Shown piece by piece: positions 16,892 through 25,399 of a stretch of DNA of 40,235 nt. The stretch spans positions 1-40,235 of the forward strand of contig SULG01000025.1 in NCBI GenBank assembly GCA_005524015.1. The letters are read 5' to 3'. The stretch's first letter is position 1; every line of letters starts with the position of its first letter. This DNA is from Candidatus Jettenia ecosi (GTDB lineage Bacteria; Planctomycetota; Brocadiia; Brocadiales; Brocadiaceae). The translations under genes were made by a program, and so were the position numbers. Below the pieces are notes generated by a model. The model saw only the letters and a program-made list of their open reading frames with translations, made no database searches and was not told the DNA's origin.

Positions 16892-16966
16892 GATGGCTTT
16901 ATGAGAATTATGGTATATCCTGAGTTTACTGTTGAGGAATTTCAATTCTGTAGGGCAACCCTTTAG
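16892..16966 (+). repeat. Dispersed ~70-base repeat, copy 2 (direct partner at 6271-6340)
   Basis: GCTTTATGAGAATTATGGTA and the following CCTG, CTGTTGAG, AATTCTGTAGGGCAA order matches copy 1 with small differences. It lies in the divergent intergenic space between the hydrolase (-) and the DUF6754-like gene (+). Confidence 0.75.
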
Positions 16967-17159
16967 AGCCTGTGCAAAAAGTATGACTATTTTTAGTCAC
17001 AATACACTATCATTATATTATAACAATAGTACTCGGATATCAACACCATAAGTTCTCATCGCGGTTACTTTTTTCTTATTGTAATTTGGGTGCAATAAAT
17101 TATAATTACAAAAGTTTATGCAGAAGACTTCCCATTTACCTTAGAGTGATATTAATACA

Positions 17160-18398
17160 TTGTTTAAAAGACTATTTTTTATTACTATTATTTTGCTTTT
17201 ACTTCTTTTCCCCTGTTTTATAAGTTTCGCTCAACAATTACCTGCGTTCCTTATCCCTCCCACAGAATTTAAAGCCTTTGATACCCCTAATGACGCCGGG
17301 GAAACAGTATCACTGACCTGGACAACTTCTCCCAGCGATGCACCCGATGTCTTTTATATAATTTATATCGATAAGGATAAAAACGGTACCTTTGAGAAAG
17401 AGGCTATTCGTATAAAATCAAATACCAGTTATCGGACAAGTGTTCCTGAAATTTATGGGTATAAGAAAGGAAATGGCGATTACCACTATGTTCAGATTAA
17501 TCCCAGAAAGGTTTTTAACGGAGAAGCGCTCGATAAAAGACAAGTCTATTATTTCAAACTAGCAATGGTGGCAGGGGATAATAAAATTATCCTGGATACT
17601 ATAGCCCCAGCCTCACCCCGTGCCAATTGGCTACACACAAAAAAGATAAATAATTTTGTGATTATGATCATACTCTCGGCCATTATTCTTTATTTTATTG
17701 TGCATGCACGGAGAAATCCTGATGTGTTTCTGAGAAAGATAGGCGGATTGGATGCCGTAGATGAAGCCTTGGGCCGGGCCACGGAAATGGGTAAACCGGT
17801 ACTTTTTGTTCATGGATTGACCGGTATGGGAAGTATTTCAACAATTGCTGCAACGAGTATTCTGGGCAGAATTGCACGGAAGATTGCTGATTATGATGCG
17901 AATCTGAAGGTCGTTAACAATGACCCGATTGTTATGTCTGTAAGCCAGGAAGTAGTAAAGGAATCTTATCTGGAAGCAGGACGTCCCGATGCTTATAATC
18001 CAGACAACGTATTCCTTGTAGCCTCAGAACAGTTTCCTTATGTAGCAGCAGTAAGCGGTATTATGACCCGTGAAAAACCAGCTGCAAACTTTTTTGTAGG
18101 ATATTTCTATGCAGAAGCCTTGATTTTGGCTGAGACAGGCGCAACGACAGGGGCAATTCAGATTGCCGGAACGGATGCTTATACTCAATTGCCCTTCTTC
18201 ATTACCACGTGCGATTATACCTTAATCGGAGAAGAACTTTATGCAGCCAGCGCTTATTTATCAAGAGAGCCTATGCTTATGGGCACACTCAGGGCACAAG
18301 ATGTAGGAAAGGGTTTCCTTATTATTGTATTACTGTTGGGCACGATACTGGCTAGTTTTGGATTTGAATATATTACGCATCTATTTGATGCCTTTTAA
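17160..18398 (+). CDS. DUF6754-like membrane protein, first gene of a four-gene membrane cluster
   Basis: A 412-residue protein. Residues 1-24 form a signal peptide or anchor, and 30-140 an extracytoplasmic domain resembling a fibronectin type III fold (SLTWTTSP, FYIIYIDKD, VYYFKLAMV). A membrane helix lies at about 163-180, then a conserved soluble-looking domain (180-375) of the DUF6754 type, with KPVLFVHGLTGMGS, GRPDAYNPDNVFL and AETGATTGAIQIAGTDAY. A final helix sits near 385-405. VHGLTG is not followed by a hydrolase GxSxG, so enzymatic activity is unsupported. The start is TTG 17160, needed to include the signal peptide; the ribosome binding site is weak (GAGTGA). It is followed in the same direction by three more membrane genes. 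Function is not known. Confidence 0.8.
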   Translation: MFKRLFFITIILLLLLFPCFISFAQQLPAFLIPPTEFKAFDTPNDAGETVSLTWTTSPSDAPDVFYIIYIDKDKNGTFEKEAIRIKSNTSYRTSVPEIYGYKKGNGDYHYVQINPRKVFNGEALDKRQVYYFKLAMVAGDNKIILDTIAPASPRANWLHTKKINNFVIMIILSAIILYFIVHARRNPDVFLRKIGGLDAVDEALGRATEMGKPVLFVHGLTGMGSISTIAATSILGRIARKIADYDANLKVVNNDPIVMSVSQEVVKESYLEAGRPDAYNPDNVFLVASEQFPYVAAVSGIMTREKPAANFFVGYFYAEALILAETGATTGAIQIAGTDAYTQLPFFITTCDYTLIGEELYAASAYLSREPMLMGTLRAQDVGKGFLIIVLLLGTILASFGFEYITHLFDAF

Positions 18399-18475
18399 GA
18401 TCGTTTAGCCACAAATTGGCACAATATACATAACAAAAATAACAGTATTTTACATAATTTTTAATAAATAATTAT

Positions 18476-19129
18476 ATGAACTTTTTCAAACGAACTATTC
18501 CATTACTTATTGCTTTTGTCATGGGTGTACTCATGGCTATGCAGTACTACGTGCCTCATAAACTATCACAGGATTTATTAGAGATAGTAACCCGGTGGGA
18601 TAGGATTATAGCGGGTTTTGCTGTATTTATTGGAGCATATAGTTTATTCCATCTTCACTGGACAAGAATCAAAAGAAGGGTAGAAGGATGGGGATACAGT
18701 GTTTTTGTTTATTTCGGAGCTATTATTACCTTAATTTTTGGCCTTATAAATGGAGGGAAATTCTTCTGGAATGATAAGCAGGATGGGACAATGTTTGACT
18801 GGTTTTATTATTACATACAAGTGCCGGCAGGGGCTACCATCTTTTCTATTTTAGCCTTCTTTATCGCTTCTGCAGCTTATCGTACCTTTCGTGCGCGTAC
18901 AAGGGAATCGACGGTATTGTTGATTGCTGCTATTCTTGTTATGCTTGGGAGGGTTCCTATTGGAAATTATATTTCTCAGTACATTCCGGCTGTCGCTGAC
19001 TGGATTATGGCGGTTCCTAACCTTGCTGCCAAACGAGGTATTCTTTTAGGCGTGAGCTTAGGAGCAATTGCAACCTCACTAAAGATTATATTTGGCATCG
19101 AGCGATCTTATCTCGGTGGAGGTGATTAG
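18476..19129 (+). CDS. Polytopic membrane protein, second gene of the four-gene cluster
   Basis: A 217-residue integral membrane protein with about six helices (near residues 8-24, 44-62, 73-92, 112-133, 144-160 and 186-206) joined by short basic loops such as WTRIKRRVEGWG and RTFRARTRE. No family was recognised. The ATG at 18476 has no obvious ribosome binding site in the AT-rich 77-base gap from the DUF6754-like gene. Its stop TAG overlaps the GTG start of the third gene by one base (TAGTG, 19127-19131), and GGAGGTGATTA just before serves that start. Translational coupling therefore suggests that the two products work together, perhaps as a membrane platform. Confidence 0.75.
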   Translation: MNFFKRTIPLLIAFVMGVLMAMQYYVPHKLSQDLLEIVTRWDRIIAGFAVFIGAYSLFHLHWTRIKRRVEGWGYSVFVYFGAIITLIFGLINGGKFFWNDKQDGTMFDWFYYYIQVPAGATIFSILAFFIASAAYRTFRARTRESTVLLIAAILVMLGRVPIGNYISQYIPAVADWIMAVPNLAAKRGILLGVSLGAIATSLKIIFGIERSYLGGGD

Positions 19130-19944
19130 TGGAAAGGTTTTTACGGATAGACCGGCGCTTTATCTTCGCAATCATTACGGTAGCTGTTATTATATCCCTC
19201 ATCCTGCAATTTGAGCTGCCTGTGCCTGAATCAGAACCTGTTCGGAGAATTTATGAGAAAGTAGAGTCATTGCCTAAGGGTTCCCACATCATGATTGCCT
19301 TTGATTATGATCCATCCTCTAAAGAGGAGTTGCAACCGATGGCTATTGCCTTCCTCCATCACTGCTTTAGCAGAGATTTAAAAGTAATCGGCATGACACA
19401 TTACACAGGGGCATCAGGCCTTGCAGAACAGGCAATGAATCTTGTGGCCAAAGAGTACCAGAAAAAGTATGGTGAAGACTATGTCTTTTTAGGTTACAAA
19501 CCTGGTGGCGCTTCTCTCATTATTAATATGGGAGAGAATCTTTATTCTGCCTTTCCGAAGGATTTTTACGGAAATGATACCACGACCTTACCAGCCCTAC
19601 AGGATATCGATTCGTTAAGAAATATTGACTATTTACTCGATATTGCAGCAGGAACAACGATAGAAACCTGGCTTGTGTATGGAAAAGAGAAATATAAATT
19701 CGAACTTGGCGCAGGATGTACTGCAGTAATGGGCCCTGATATGTACCCCTTTCTTCAATCAAAACAGCTGAATGGCTTACTCGGAGGCCTCAAAGGAGCG
19801 GCAGAATATGAGGCATTGATCAACAAAAAGTCCTTTGCGGTAAGTGGAATGCGCCCCCAGAGTGTGGTACATATGCTTATTATTCTTTTTGTTATATTTG
19901 GCAATGTTGTTTATTTTGCATCCAGAAGGACACGGCATGCGTAA
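19129..19944 (+). CDS. Bitopic membrane protein with soluble domain, third gene of the cluster
   Basis: A 271-residue protein with an N-terminal helix (about 13-28), a soluble domain (30-240) and a C-terminal helix (about 248-264) ending in basic residues (RRTRH). The soluble part contains IMIAFDYDPSSKEELQPMA, GYKPGGASLIINMGEN and GAGCTAVMGPDMYPF, with no recognised catalytic motif; I cannot assign a family. The start is GTG 19129, overlapping the previous stop, with GGAGG nine bases upstream. The last bases overlap the proposed start of the fourth gene (ATG 19937, inside the final codons before TAA 19942-19944). The whole cluster is thus chained by overlaps, which argues for a single complex. 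Confidence 0.75.
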   Translation: MERFLRIDRRFIFAIITVAVIISLILQFELPVPESEPVRRIYEKVESLPKGSHIMIAFDYDPSSKEELQPMAIAFLHHCFSRDLKVIGMTHYTGASGLAEQAMNLVAKEYQKKYGEDYVFLGYKPGGASLIINMGENLYSAFPKDFYGNDTTTLPALQDIDSLRNIDYLLDIAAGTTIETWLVYGKEKYKFELGAGCTAVMGPDMYPFLQSKQLNGLLGGLKGAAEYEALINKKSFAVSGMRPQSVVHMLIILFVIFGNVVYFASRRTRHA

Positions 19945-20685
19945 GGATTCTAATTTTTTATCCTCATTGGCTCGATTAGTTTATTCGTCTGTATTAATAT
20001 CTTTTTAATAGTATCAGGAAAGTTGCCTTTTACCTCTCACAGTTTTGGAATCATTCTTGGCGCGGGACTTACCCTGGCTATTTACAGTTTTCTTTATCAG
20101 GATAATCCAGCCTTTAAGATTGCTGAAAATCTTTATGTCGGTGTTTCCTTAGGATATACCATTATTATTACCTGGTTTAATTTCCTTAAACCAGACCTGT
20201 ATGACCCGCTTATTGTGCCTGTTTTTTCAAAGGCTGCAACGAAAGAGCCGCAGTATGCATTACTAATACCTTCCTTATTAGGCATTTTTATGCTGTTGAG
20301 ATTTTCAAAAAGTTTGTCTTGGCTAAGTCGCTGGACGTTTGCATTTGTGGTAGGATTAGGGGCAGGAATTAGTATTCCAAGAGTGATCTCAGCATTCATC
20401 CTGCAACAAATAAAACCTTCATTACAGCCTGTCTTTTCCGGCAGCGAAACTATTTTCTCCAGTATAGATACCTTGCTTATATTATTAGGAGTAATATCGG
20501 TGCTTATCTATTTTATCTTTTCTGTTGAACATAAGGGAGCAATTGGAAAGTTATCAAAGATTGGGATATGGTTTCTTATGATATCCTTCGGAGCTTCTTT
20601 TGGTTATACGGTTATGGCAAGGGTATCGTTACTCATAGGCAGGATCCAGTTTTTACTAAAGGATTGGTTGGGTATTTTGCAATGA
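19937..20685 (+). CDS. Polytopic membrane protein, fourth gene of the cluster, joined by a -1 frameshift
   Basis: The long frame from TTG 20023 encodes 220 residues with several helices. The same frame is open back to 19954 and encodes another hydrophobic helix (ILIGSISLFVCINIFLIVSG), but no ATG, GTG or TTG exists there. A natural start, ATG 19937, has AGAAGGA six bases upstream and overlaps the third gene, but it is in the other frame and stops at 20006-20008. Reading ATG CGT AAG GAT TCT AAT TTT TTA and slipping one base back gives MRKDSNFL joined to that helix, a typical basic-then-hydrophobic N-terminus and a 249-residue product. The junction T TTT TTA (19954-19960) is a classic -1 slippery heptamer. 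A missing T in a homopolymer would look the same. Function is unknown. Confidence 0.65.
19954..19960 (+). promoter_or_regulatory. Candidate -1 frameshift heptamer T-TTT-TTA
   Basis: In the frame of ATG 19937 the bases read AAT TTT TTA TCC, which places T TTT TTA in the correct phase for tandem -1 slippage. It is followed by the open hydrophobic frame. I saw no strong hairpin in the next 40 bases, which weakens the case for programming. Confidence 0.45.
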
Positions 20686-20709
20686 TGCTAAGAACTTTTT
20701 GTAGCTATT

Positions 20710-21693
20710 TCATACTTCATTGACACCATGAAGTGGCAGGGTATTTTCTTCTGTGTTTATTAGCTTATTAATTGCTTCCAGAACAGGCTCTGTGGAGTTC
20801 TGAAATTTAGCTATAGGATTCACAATTGCAAGGCCACGATAATAGGTAACAAGTCCTTCCGCAATCTCTGTCATAATCTTGTTGAAAGTATTTCGCTTTT
20901 TTGCTCTCGCGAGTTTTACTTCAGGCCCTTTATCGCCGGTAATTGGAATCCTTTCATAACTTCCAAAATCCATCCTTAATATGTTAATCATGCCGCCTTG
21001 CCCGGATAATTGATTCACGATTTCTGCCGAAGGTAACGAGGCAATATAAGCTAAAGGATATGTATAATCTTTGTATTTATCTTTATGCACATAAAAATCA
21101 CTCCGAATCTCCAGAGTATCAAAGTATGCTTGCACTTTTGCAAAACATTCTTTATTTACTATAGATTCGTCTATTTCTTTGATCTGTTTACTCTCTGCTT
21201 TTAATCTCCCCAGAATAATGGTAGTAGCAATCACTCTGTCTTGCTGATACGTTTTTACCTCAATTTGAATATAATCATTACTCACAAACTGCCATAAGAA
21301 TAAATTACAGGTTCTTTCGGTGTAAAAAGCCGAACCAGTAAATTTTATATTTAATGAAGATATTTCTAATTCTGGAATCAGAATTTCAAGGGGGAGGATG
21401 ATTTTGGAAACGGTCATAGCGCCAGGAACTATGTTCCCTTTGCGATGAATAAGATTATTATCATTTGTTACATCAACAAAACGTTCACCATGTTGTTTAG
21501 AGATTTTGTATTCATGTTTGATCAGAAATTTGTCCCATACCAACAACCGTCGTTCATTATTACTATCGCACTCTAATACTAAACTTGGATGCGGTGTTTG
21601 TGCCTTTGCGTCCCGAAAGCAAATTTTATCGGTTAAAAAACCATCTACCCGTCTTAATGGAAGCAAAAATATAGGGGTTTTCGATCGATTCAT
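20710..21693 (-). CDS. Hot-dog fold (MaoC-like) protein
   Basis: A 327-residue protein. Residues 60-170 resemble a hot-dog domain of the MaoC/enoyl-CoA hydratase-2 type: DVTNDNNLIH has the usual D-x-N-x-I-H active-site spacing and is followed by GNIVPGAMTVSKI, which matches the long buried helix. The C-terminal half (200-310) is not recognised; it could be a second, diverged hot-dog unit or a separate domain. A lipid or acyl-chain hydratase or dehydratase role is plausible, and anammox bacteria have unusual fatty acid metabolism, but no fatty acid gene is adjacent and the reaction cannot be assigned. The ATG at 21693 has only a weak GGT upstream. It is convergent with the four-gene cluster and divergent from the nucleotidyltransferase. 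Confidence 0.55.
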   Translation of the reverse strand: MNRSKTPIFLLPLRRVDGFLTDKICFRDAKAQTPHPSLVLECDSNNERRLLVWDKFLIKHEYKISKQHGERFVDVTNDNNLIHRKGNIVPGAMTVSKIILPLEILIPELEISSLNIKFTGSAFYTERTCNLFLWQFVSNDYIQIEVKTYQQDRVIATTIILGRLKAESKQIKEIDESIVNKECFAKVQAYFDTLEIRSDFYVHKDKYKDYTYPLAYIASLPSAEIVNQLSGQGGMINILRMDFGSYERIPITGDKGPEVKLARAKKRNTFNKIMTEIAEGLVTYYRGLAIVNPIAKFQNSTEPVLEAINKLINTEENTLPLHGVNEV

Positions 21694-21838
21694 TATGATA
21701 CTACCGATAAAAAATTTATTTCTTTTAATTTTTTTTGATTTTATTATGCGAACTAGCTTATGTCAAGGATTTTAAAAAATTTTCATTTTTATAAAACAAT
21801 TCTTATTTCAATGAAACATACGGCCGTAGATTGCATAC

Positions 21839-21867
21839 TTGACAAAGATTGCAAGTCTCAGTATGCT
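21839..21867 (+). promoter_or_regulatory. Sigma-70-type promoter for the nucleotidyltransferase operon
   Basis: TTGACA at 21839-21844, a 17-base spacer, then TATGCT at 21862-21867. The predicted start is about 90 bases before the ATG at 21965. The divergent gene ends its 5' side near 21693, so this faces the plus-strand gene. Confidence 0.55.
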
Positions 21868-21964
21868 ACCGACATTTATAGAGTAATTAGCAGATATTTT
21901 TATATACAGTAAATAGCTGATAAATACGGCATATGGAATTTATTTTAATAAAGGAGATATTGAA

Positions 21965-23200
21965 ATGCAACATGTGTGTGTATTTGAGGATTGCCAGCAT
22001 TCACAATTAACTCCACTCGTGTATACGAGAGCGACTTTTGAACTCAGATGCGGTCTCTTTACTACCTTAGAAAGGATTACAAAGCATTACTCTCATACCC
22101 CTGTTACACTTTTTTGTAGAAATTATTTATCTAATATAATGCAGGAGCGTTATCCCTGTTGTGTTAATAATCTCCTTACAACCGATGATATCTGCCTCTT
22201 TTTAAATGGGCGTGTAATCTTTTCAACCCGTATTCCTATAGAAGGTGATGAGGAAATTGGAATTCAAGACAATACTATTGTTTATATGAGACTTAAAGGA
22301 GAAAATATTAAAAAAATATCCCCTGAGGTATTTCTTACACAGAACCCTATTGAATTACTAAAGGGAGTTACAATAGTTAACATTCAAATACCAATGATTA
22401 ACTATTTCTGGGATATTATTAACCTCAATAAATCCCAGATGGGAAAGGATTTCACACTGTTTGTCCAAAAGGGAACTATTTCTGAAAGATTGTATGATGG
22501 CGTTTACTTTATGAATAAGGACCAGATTTTTATTGGTAAAAATACTCAGATTAAACCTTGCTGCGTATTGGATGCTGAAAGCGGACCAATTTATGTTGGT
22601 GATTACGTTACCATCTCCCCTAACACAACTGTCGAGGGGCCTGCTTATATTGGTAACCATTCAGTTATTCAGCCAAACGCAAAGTTGCGTGGAGGAACGA
22701 ACATAGGAGAGTTGTGCAAAATAGGAGGAGAAATTGTAAATACTATCTTTCATGGCCAGAGCAATAAACAGCATGATGGATTCTTTGGTGATTCGTATAT
22801 TGGTTCATGGGTCAATATTGGAGCAAGTACGGTAAACAGCAACTTACTTAATACGTATGGAGATATAAAAGTAACATTGGGAAATGATATCCTGAGTACT
22901 GGGCATATGTTCCTTGGAATGGCAATGGGTGATAACACGAAAACGGCAATTAATACCACAATCATGACCGGTAGTGTTTTTGGCTTTGCCTGCAATATCA
23001 TCGCTCCAACATATCCTCCAAAATATCTTCCCTCTTTTGCCTGGTATTCACATCATGGTATAAAAGTCTATACTCTGGAAAAAGCCTTGCATGTGGCAAA
23101 AATTGCGATGAAAAGACGTAACAAAGAAATGACTCCAACGGAAGAACAGCTTTTTACGATGGTATTTCAGCTTACTGAAAAAGAAAGAAATTCCCAGTGA
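21965..23200 (+). CDS. GlmU-like sugar nucleotidyltransferase / left-handed beta-helix protein
   Basis: A 411-residue protein with two parts. The N-terminal half (1-190) matches the short putative sugar nucleotidyl transferase type; it opens with [20 protein letters not shown] and [10 protein letters not shown], the RCG segment being typical. The C-terminal half (190-380) is a left-handed parallel beta helix of hexapeptide repeats ([19 protein letters not shown], then [13 protein letters not shown]), as in acyltransferases. Typical members couple nucleotide-sugar formation to acetylation, but the exact sugar is unknown. AAGGAGAT lies eight bases before the ATG, and a promoter sits 100 bases upstream. 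The HARP gene starts 10 bases after its stop, so both share a transcript, an unexpected pairing of envelope-sugar and RNA-processing functions. Confidence 0.85.
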   Translation: MQHVCVFEDCQHSQLTPLVYTRATFELRCGLFTTLERITKHYSHTPVTLFCRNYLSNIMQERYPCCVNNLLTTDDICLFLNGRVIFSTRIPIEGDEEIGIQDNTIVYMRLKGENIKKISPEVFLTQNPIELLKGVTIVNIQIPMINYFWDIINLNKSQMGKDFTLFVQKGTISERLYDGVYFMNKDQIFIGKNTQIKPCCVLDAESGPIYVGDYVTISPNTTVEGPAYIGNHSVIQPNAKLRGGTNIGELCKIGGEIVNTIFHGQSNKQHDGFFGDSYIGSWVNIGASTVNSNLLNTYGDIKVTLGNDILSTGHMFLGMAMGDNTKTAINTTIMTGSVFGFACNIIAPTYPPKYLPSFAWYSHHGIKVYTLEKALHVAKIAMKRRNKEMTPTEEQLFTMVFQLTEKERNSQ

Positions 23201-23210
23201 AAGGAATTTT

Positions 23211-23813
23211 ATGGAAAAAAAAATCAAGCACGAGCGAATTATTATTGACACCAGTATTTTTACCAATCCTGATGTTTATCAGTCATTTGGCGTTTCTCCC
23301 ACAGAAGCGCTGCGCACGTTCCTAGAAATTATTAGCAAATTAGATGGGCCGACTTTTTATATGCCTCCAACAATCTATCAGGAACTGCTTAATTTTGTTG
23401 TAATTGAAGATATTCCTCTTGATTTGCAAATCCGTATATTCCAGAAACCCCCAAAGCGGTATGAGCTATCGGTTCCGGCCTTTTTGTTGTATGAACTTAT
23501 AGAGGATGTACGCCTTAGGATCGATAAGGGCCTGCGGGTGGCAGAAGAAGCCGTGCGAGGAACATCACCTGAAACTGAGCCAGAGGCTATTGCTAACTTG
23601 CGGAAAAAATATCGCGCGGCGCTCCGCGAGGGTATTATTGACAGCAAGGAGGATGTTGATTTGATCCTTTTAGCTAAAGAGCTGGATGGTATTGTAATGA
23701 CAGCCGATTCAGGCATTGTCAAATGGGCCGATAAGCTTGGCATTCGATACATCGACCCTCGTATGCTACGAGGCATTCTGGATAAATTAGCGACGTCAAA
23801 GGATGTCGAGTAA
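23211..23813 (+). CDS. HARP: PIN-domain protein-only RNase P (RNA ligase partner family)
   Basis: A 200-residue PIN-like protein of the family once called UPF0278 or RNA ligase partner, now known from Aquifex Aq_880 to be a minimal RNA-free RNase P that removes 5' leaders from tRNA precursors. Motifs fit closely: [14 protein letters not shown] with Asp13; [48 protein letters not shown] with acidic residues 144, 147, 148 and 150; [15 protein letters not shown] with Asp166; then a final IDP. Asp13 and the later acidic residues are the expected metal-binding set. The length is normal. It lies 10 bases after the nucleotidyltransferase and is convergent with an RNA ligase gene, matching the known co-occurrence of the two families. 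Many HARP genomes also keep RNA-based RNase P, so redundancy is possible. Confidence 0.9.
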   Translation: MEKKIKHERIIIDTSIFTNPDVYQSFGVSPTEALRTFLEIISKLDGPTFYMPPTIYQELLNFVVIEDIPLDLQIRIFQKPPKRYELSVPAFLLYELIEDVRLRIDKGLRVAEEAVRGTSPETEPEAIANLRKKYRAALREGIIDSKEDVDLILLAKELDGIVMTADSGIVKWADKLGIRYIDPRMLRGILDKLATSKDVE

Positions 23814-23884
23814 TACGTCGTTTTTCTCTCCATTCCTTATCACATAGAGATCGTTTGTTCAGGTTACGTAAAAGCTCAATCTAT

Positions 23885-25015
23885 TCAATCTGCATGAAAC
23901 GAGCCTCCCAGGTATTTTTGGAGAATTTCATATGATGCATAGCACTTTTTTGCAAATCTGACATGCCAATAATCACCCTCCCTGCTTTTAGATAATACCT
24001 CAAACTTTACTTTGCATTTATACAGATGATCTATCATCCGTTGTATATTTTTTTCCTCCCGGAAACGCAGGAGAAATCGCTCTTCAATTACCTCTTCTCT
24101 TGCCACCTTGGCAATGCTCTCATAGATAGGCTTTAAAAGCGACTCACCAAGCTGGGCAAAAACCTCTGGTTTTAATGAATGAGTGTGTTCATGGATAGAG
24201 AGCGCTGCGCGAATGATCCGATGGGTGAAAAACTCAGACATCATTTCCGCCATTAAGGGAGCAGTAACCCGAATATCACGGAAACAAGAGCCTAATGTTA
24301 CGTATTTCAAGGTCTTCTCAAGGGGATTGATCGGTTTTATTAGCATCCCCTCGCACCCTCCTTCCTCTAGCGCTTTAACAACCTCTTTCAGACCTGAAAT
24401 ATCGGAGGGAGAAAAACATCCGAATCTCTTTACCGTTGGCATATCATAAACATCAAAAAGTTTATATCGCTCTTCTATGGGAAGATTATGAGGTTTGTTC
24501 ATTACCATTAAATCAAATGCAAAAAAACGAATATCTTCTTTCACATAGGGAGGATGCTCGATATTGTAAGGATTGTCCGGACCTGCAAATTCACCACAAA
24601 CAATCAAACCGGGATTTTCATCAAATATCCTTTTTACATCCAGAAAATCCACAATCCGGTCTGTTGAAAACGGGCAAATATAGGCGCCACGTGAAAAAGC
24701 TACTATTTGCCCCTGGATACGCGCAATTCTTACATTATAACCATCAACCTTTTCTTCAACGTAAAATGGTTGAGTATAGGCATGATAGACACCATTTTCT
24801 AAATGCATTATCCGGGCAATTCGGGGAAAATCAAAAATAATCCCATCCTGGGTAACGATAGATCCTTTTTCCAAAAGACCAACTTTTTTTGCAACCCTAT
24901 AGACGCAAATGTCACCGAATTCTTCATGGATGACATCATGTTTTTCAATAGATTCCTTCCACATCGGTTCTGAGATACCAACCTGCTTAACCACTTCATA
25001 CATTTGCATATCCAT
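23885..25015 (-). CDS. RNA ligase, Pab1020 (Rnl3) family
   Basis: A 376-residue ATP-dependent RNA ligase of the archaeal Pab1020 type, which adenylates itself and joins or circularises single-stranded RNA. Motif I is EEKVDGYNVR with the nucleophile Lys89 (counting from ATG 25015). GLIVCGEFAGPDNPYN and the later GCEGMLIKP resemble motifs III-IV of the nucleotidyltransferase core, and the C-terminal helical region (about 255-370) is family-specific. The frame begins four codons earlier at TTG 25027; ATG 25015 or 25009 are other candidates, and none has a strong ribosome binding site. The gene is convergent with HARP, 71 bases apart, recalling the genomic association of these two families in archaea and scattered bacteria. 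A bacterial occurrence suggests ancient lateral transfer. Confidence 0.9.
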   Translation of the reverse strand: MDMQMYEVVKQVGISEPMWKESIEKHDVIHEEFGDICVYRVAKKVGLLEKGSIVTQDGIIFDFPRIARIMHLENGVYHAYTQPFYVEEKVDGYNVRIARIQGQIVAFSRGAYICPFSTDRIVDFLDVKRIFDENPGLIVCGEFAGPDNPYNIEHPPYVKEDIRFFAFDLMVMNKPHNLPIEERYKLFDVYDMPTVKRFGCFSPSDISGLKEVVKALEEGGCEGMLIKPINPLEKTLKYVTLGSCFRDIRVTAPLMAEMMSEFFTHRIIRAALSIHEHTHSLKPEVFAQLGESLLKPIYESIAKVAREEVIEERFLLRFREEKNIQRMIDHLYKCKVKFEVLSKSREGDYWHVRFAKKCYASYEILQKYLGGSFHAD

Positions 25016-25313
25016 CGACTCTCTCAATATATATTCCGGAATTTACCATAACTCATAAAACAGTCTTTTTACCAGAAAAATGCTAAAACTATAAAATTTT
25101 TGTTCTTCGTAATGACACCCCTCTCTCATAGCCTGTTTATCTTAGATGTCAGAATGAATGCAATTTTAAACTGATGTTACCTAAAGCAATCTCTTGATTT
25201 CAATAGAAAAACTGAAGAACCGGCGGGTATATCCATTGTTGCTTTGGCACAATTATTTATATAACTCTTGTATTTACATAAGGTTAAATTTGAGATGCAT
25301 TTAGTTTTTAATA

Positions 25314-25342
25314 TTGACTTCAAAAACATGCAATCGTATAAT
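25314..25342 (+). promoter_or_regulatory. Near-consensus sigma-70 promoter for the RCK-DHH gene
   Basis: TTGACT at 25314-25319, a 17-base spacer, then TATAAT at 25337-25342. The predicted transcript starts near 25349, about 50 bases before the ATG at 25400. Confidence 0.7.
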
Positions 25343-25399
25343 GAAATTTCTATTCTATTTTTAATTGAAAATGAGATTCCTCTCATAAGGATATAATTA

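Noticed and set aside
17800-17840. An alpha/beta-hydrolase assignment for the DUF6754-like gene, based on LFVHGLTGMGS
   Set aside because: No GxSxG nucleophile elbow or catalytic His follows, so the resemblance is limited to one strand.
18414-18434. A TTGGCAC sequence as a sigma-54 -24 element before the second cluster gene
   Set aside because: No TTGC-type -12 element is found at the required spacing.
23814-23884. A terminator between HARP and the RNA ligase
   Set aside because: Only a weak five-to-six base stem with a short T run was seen, too weak to call.
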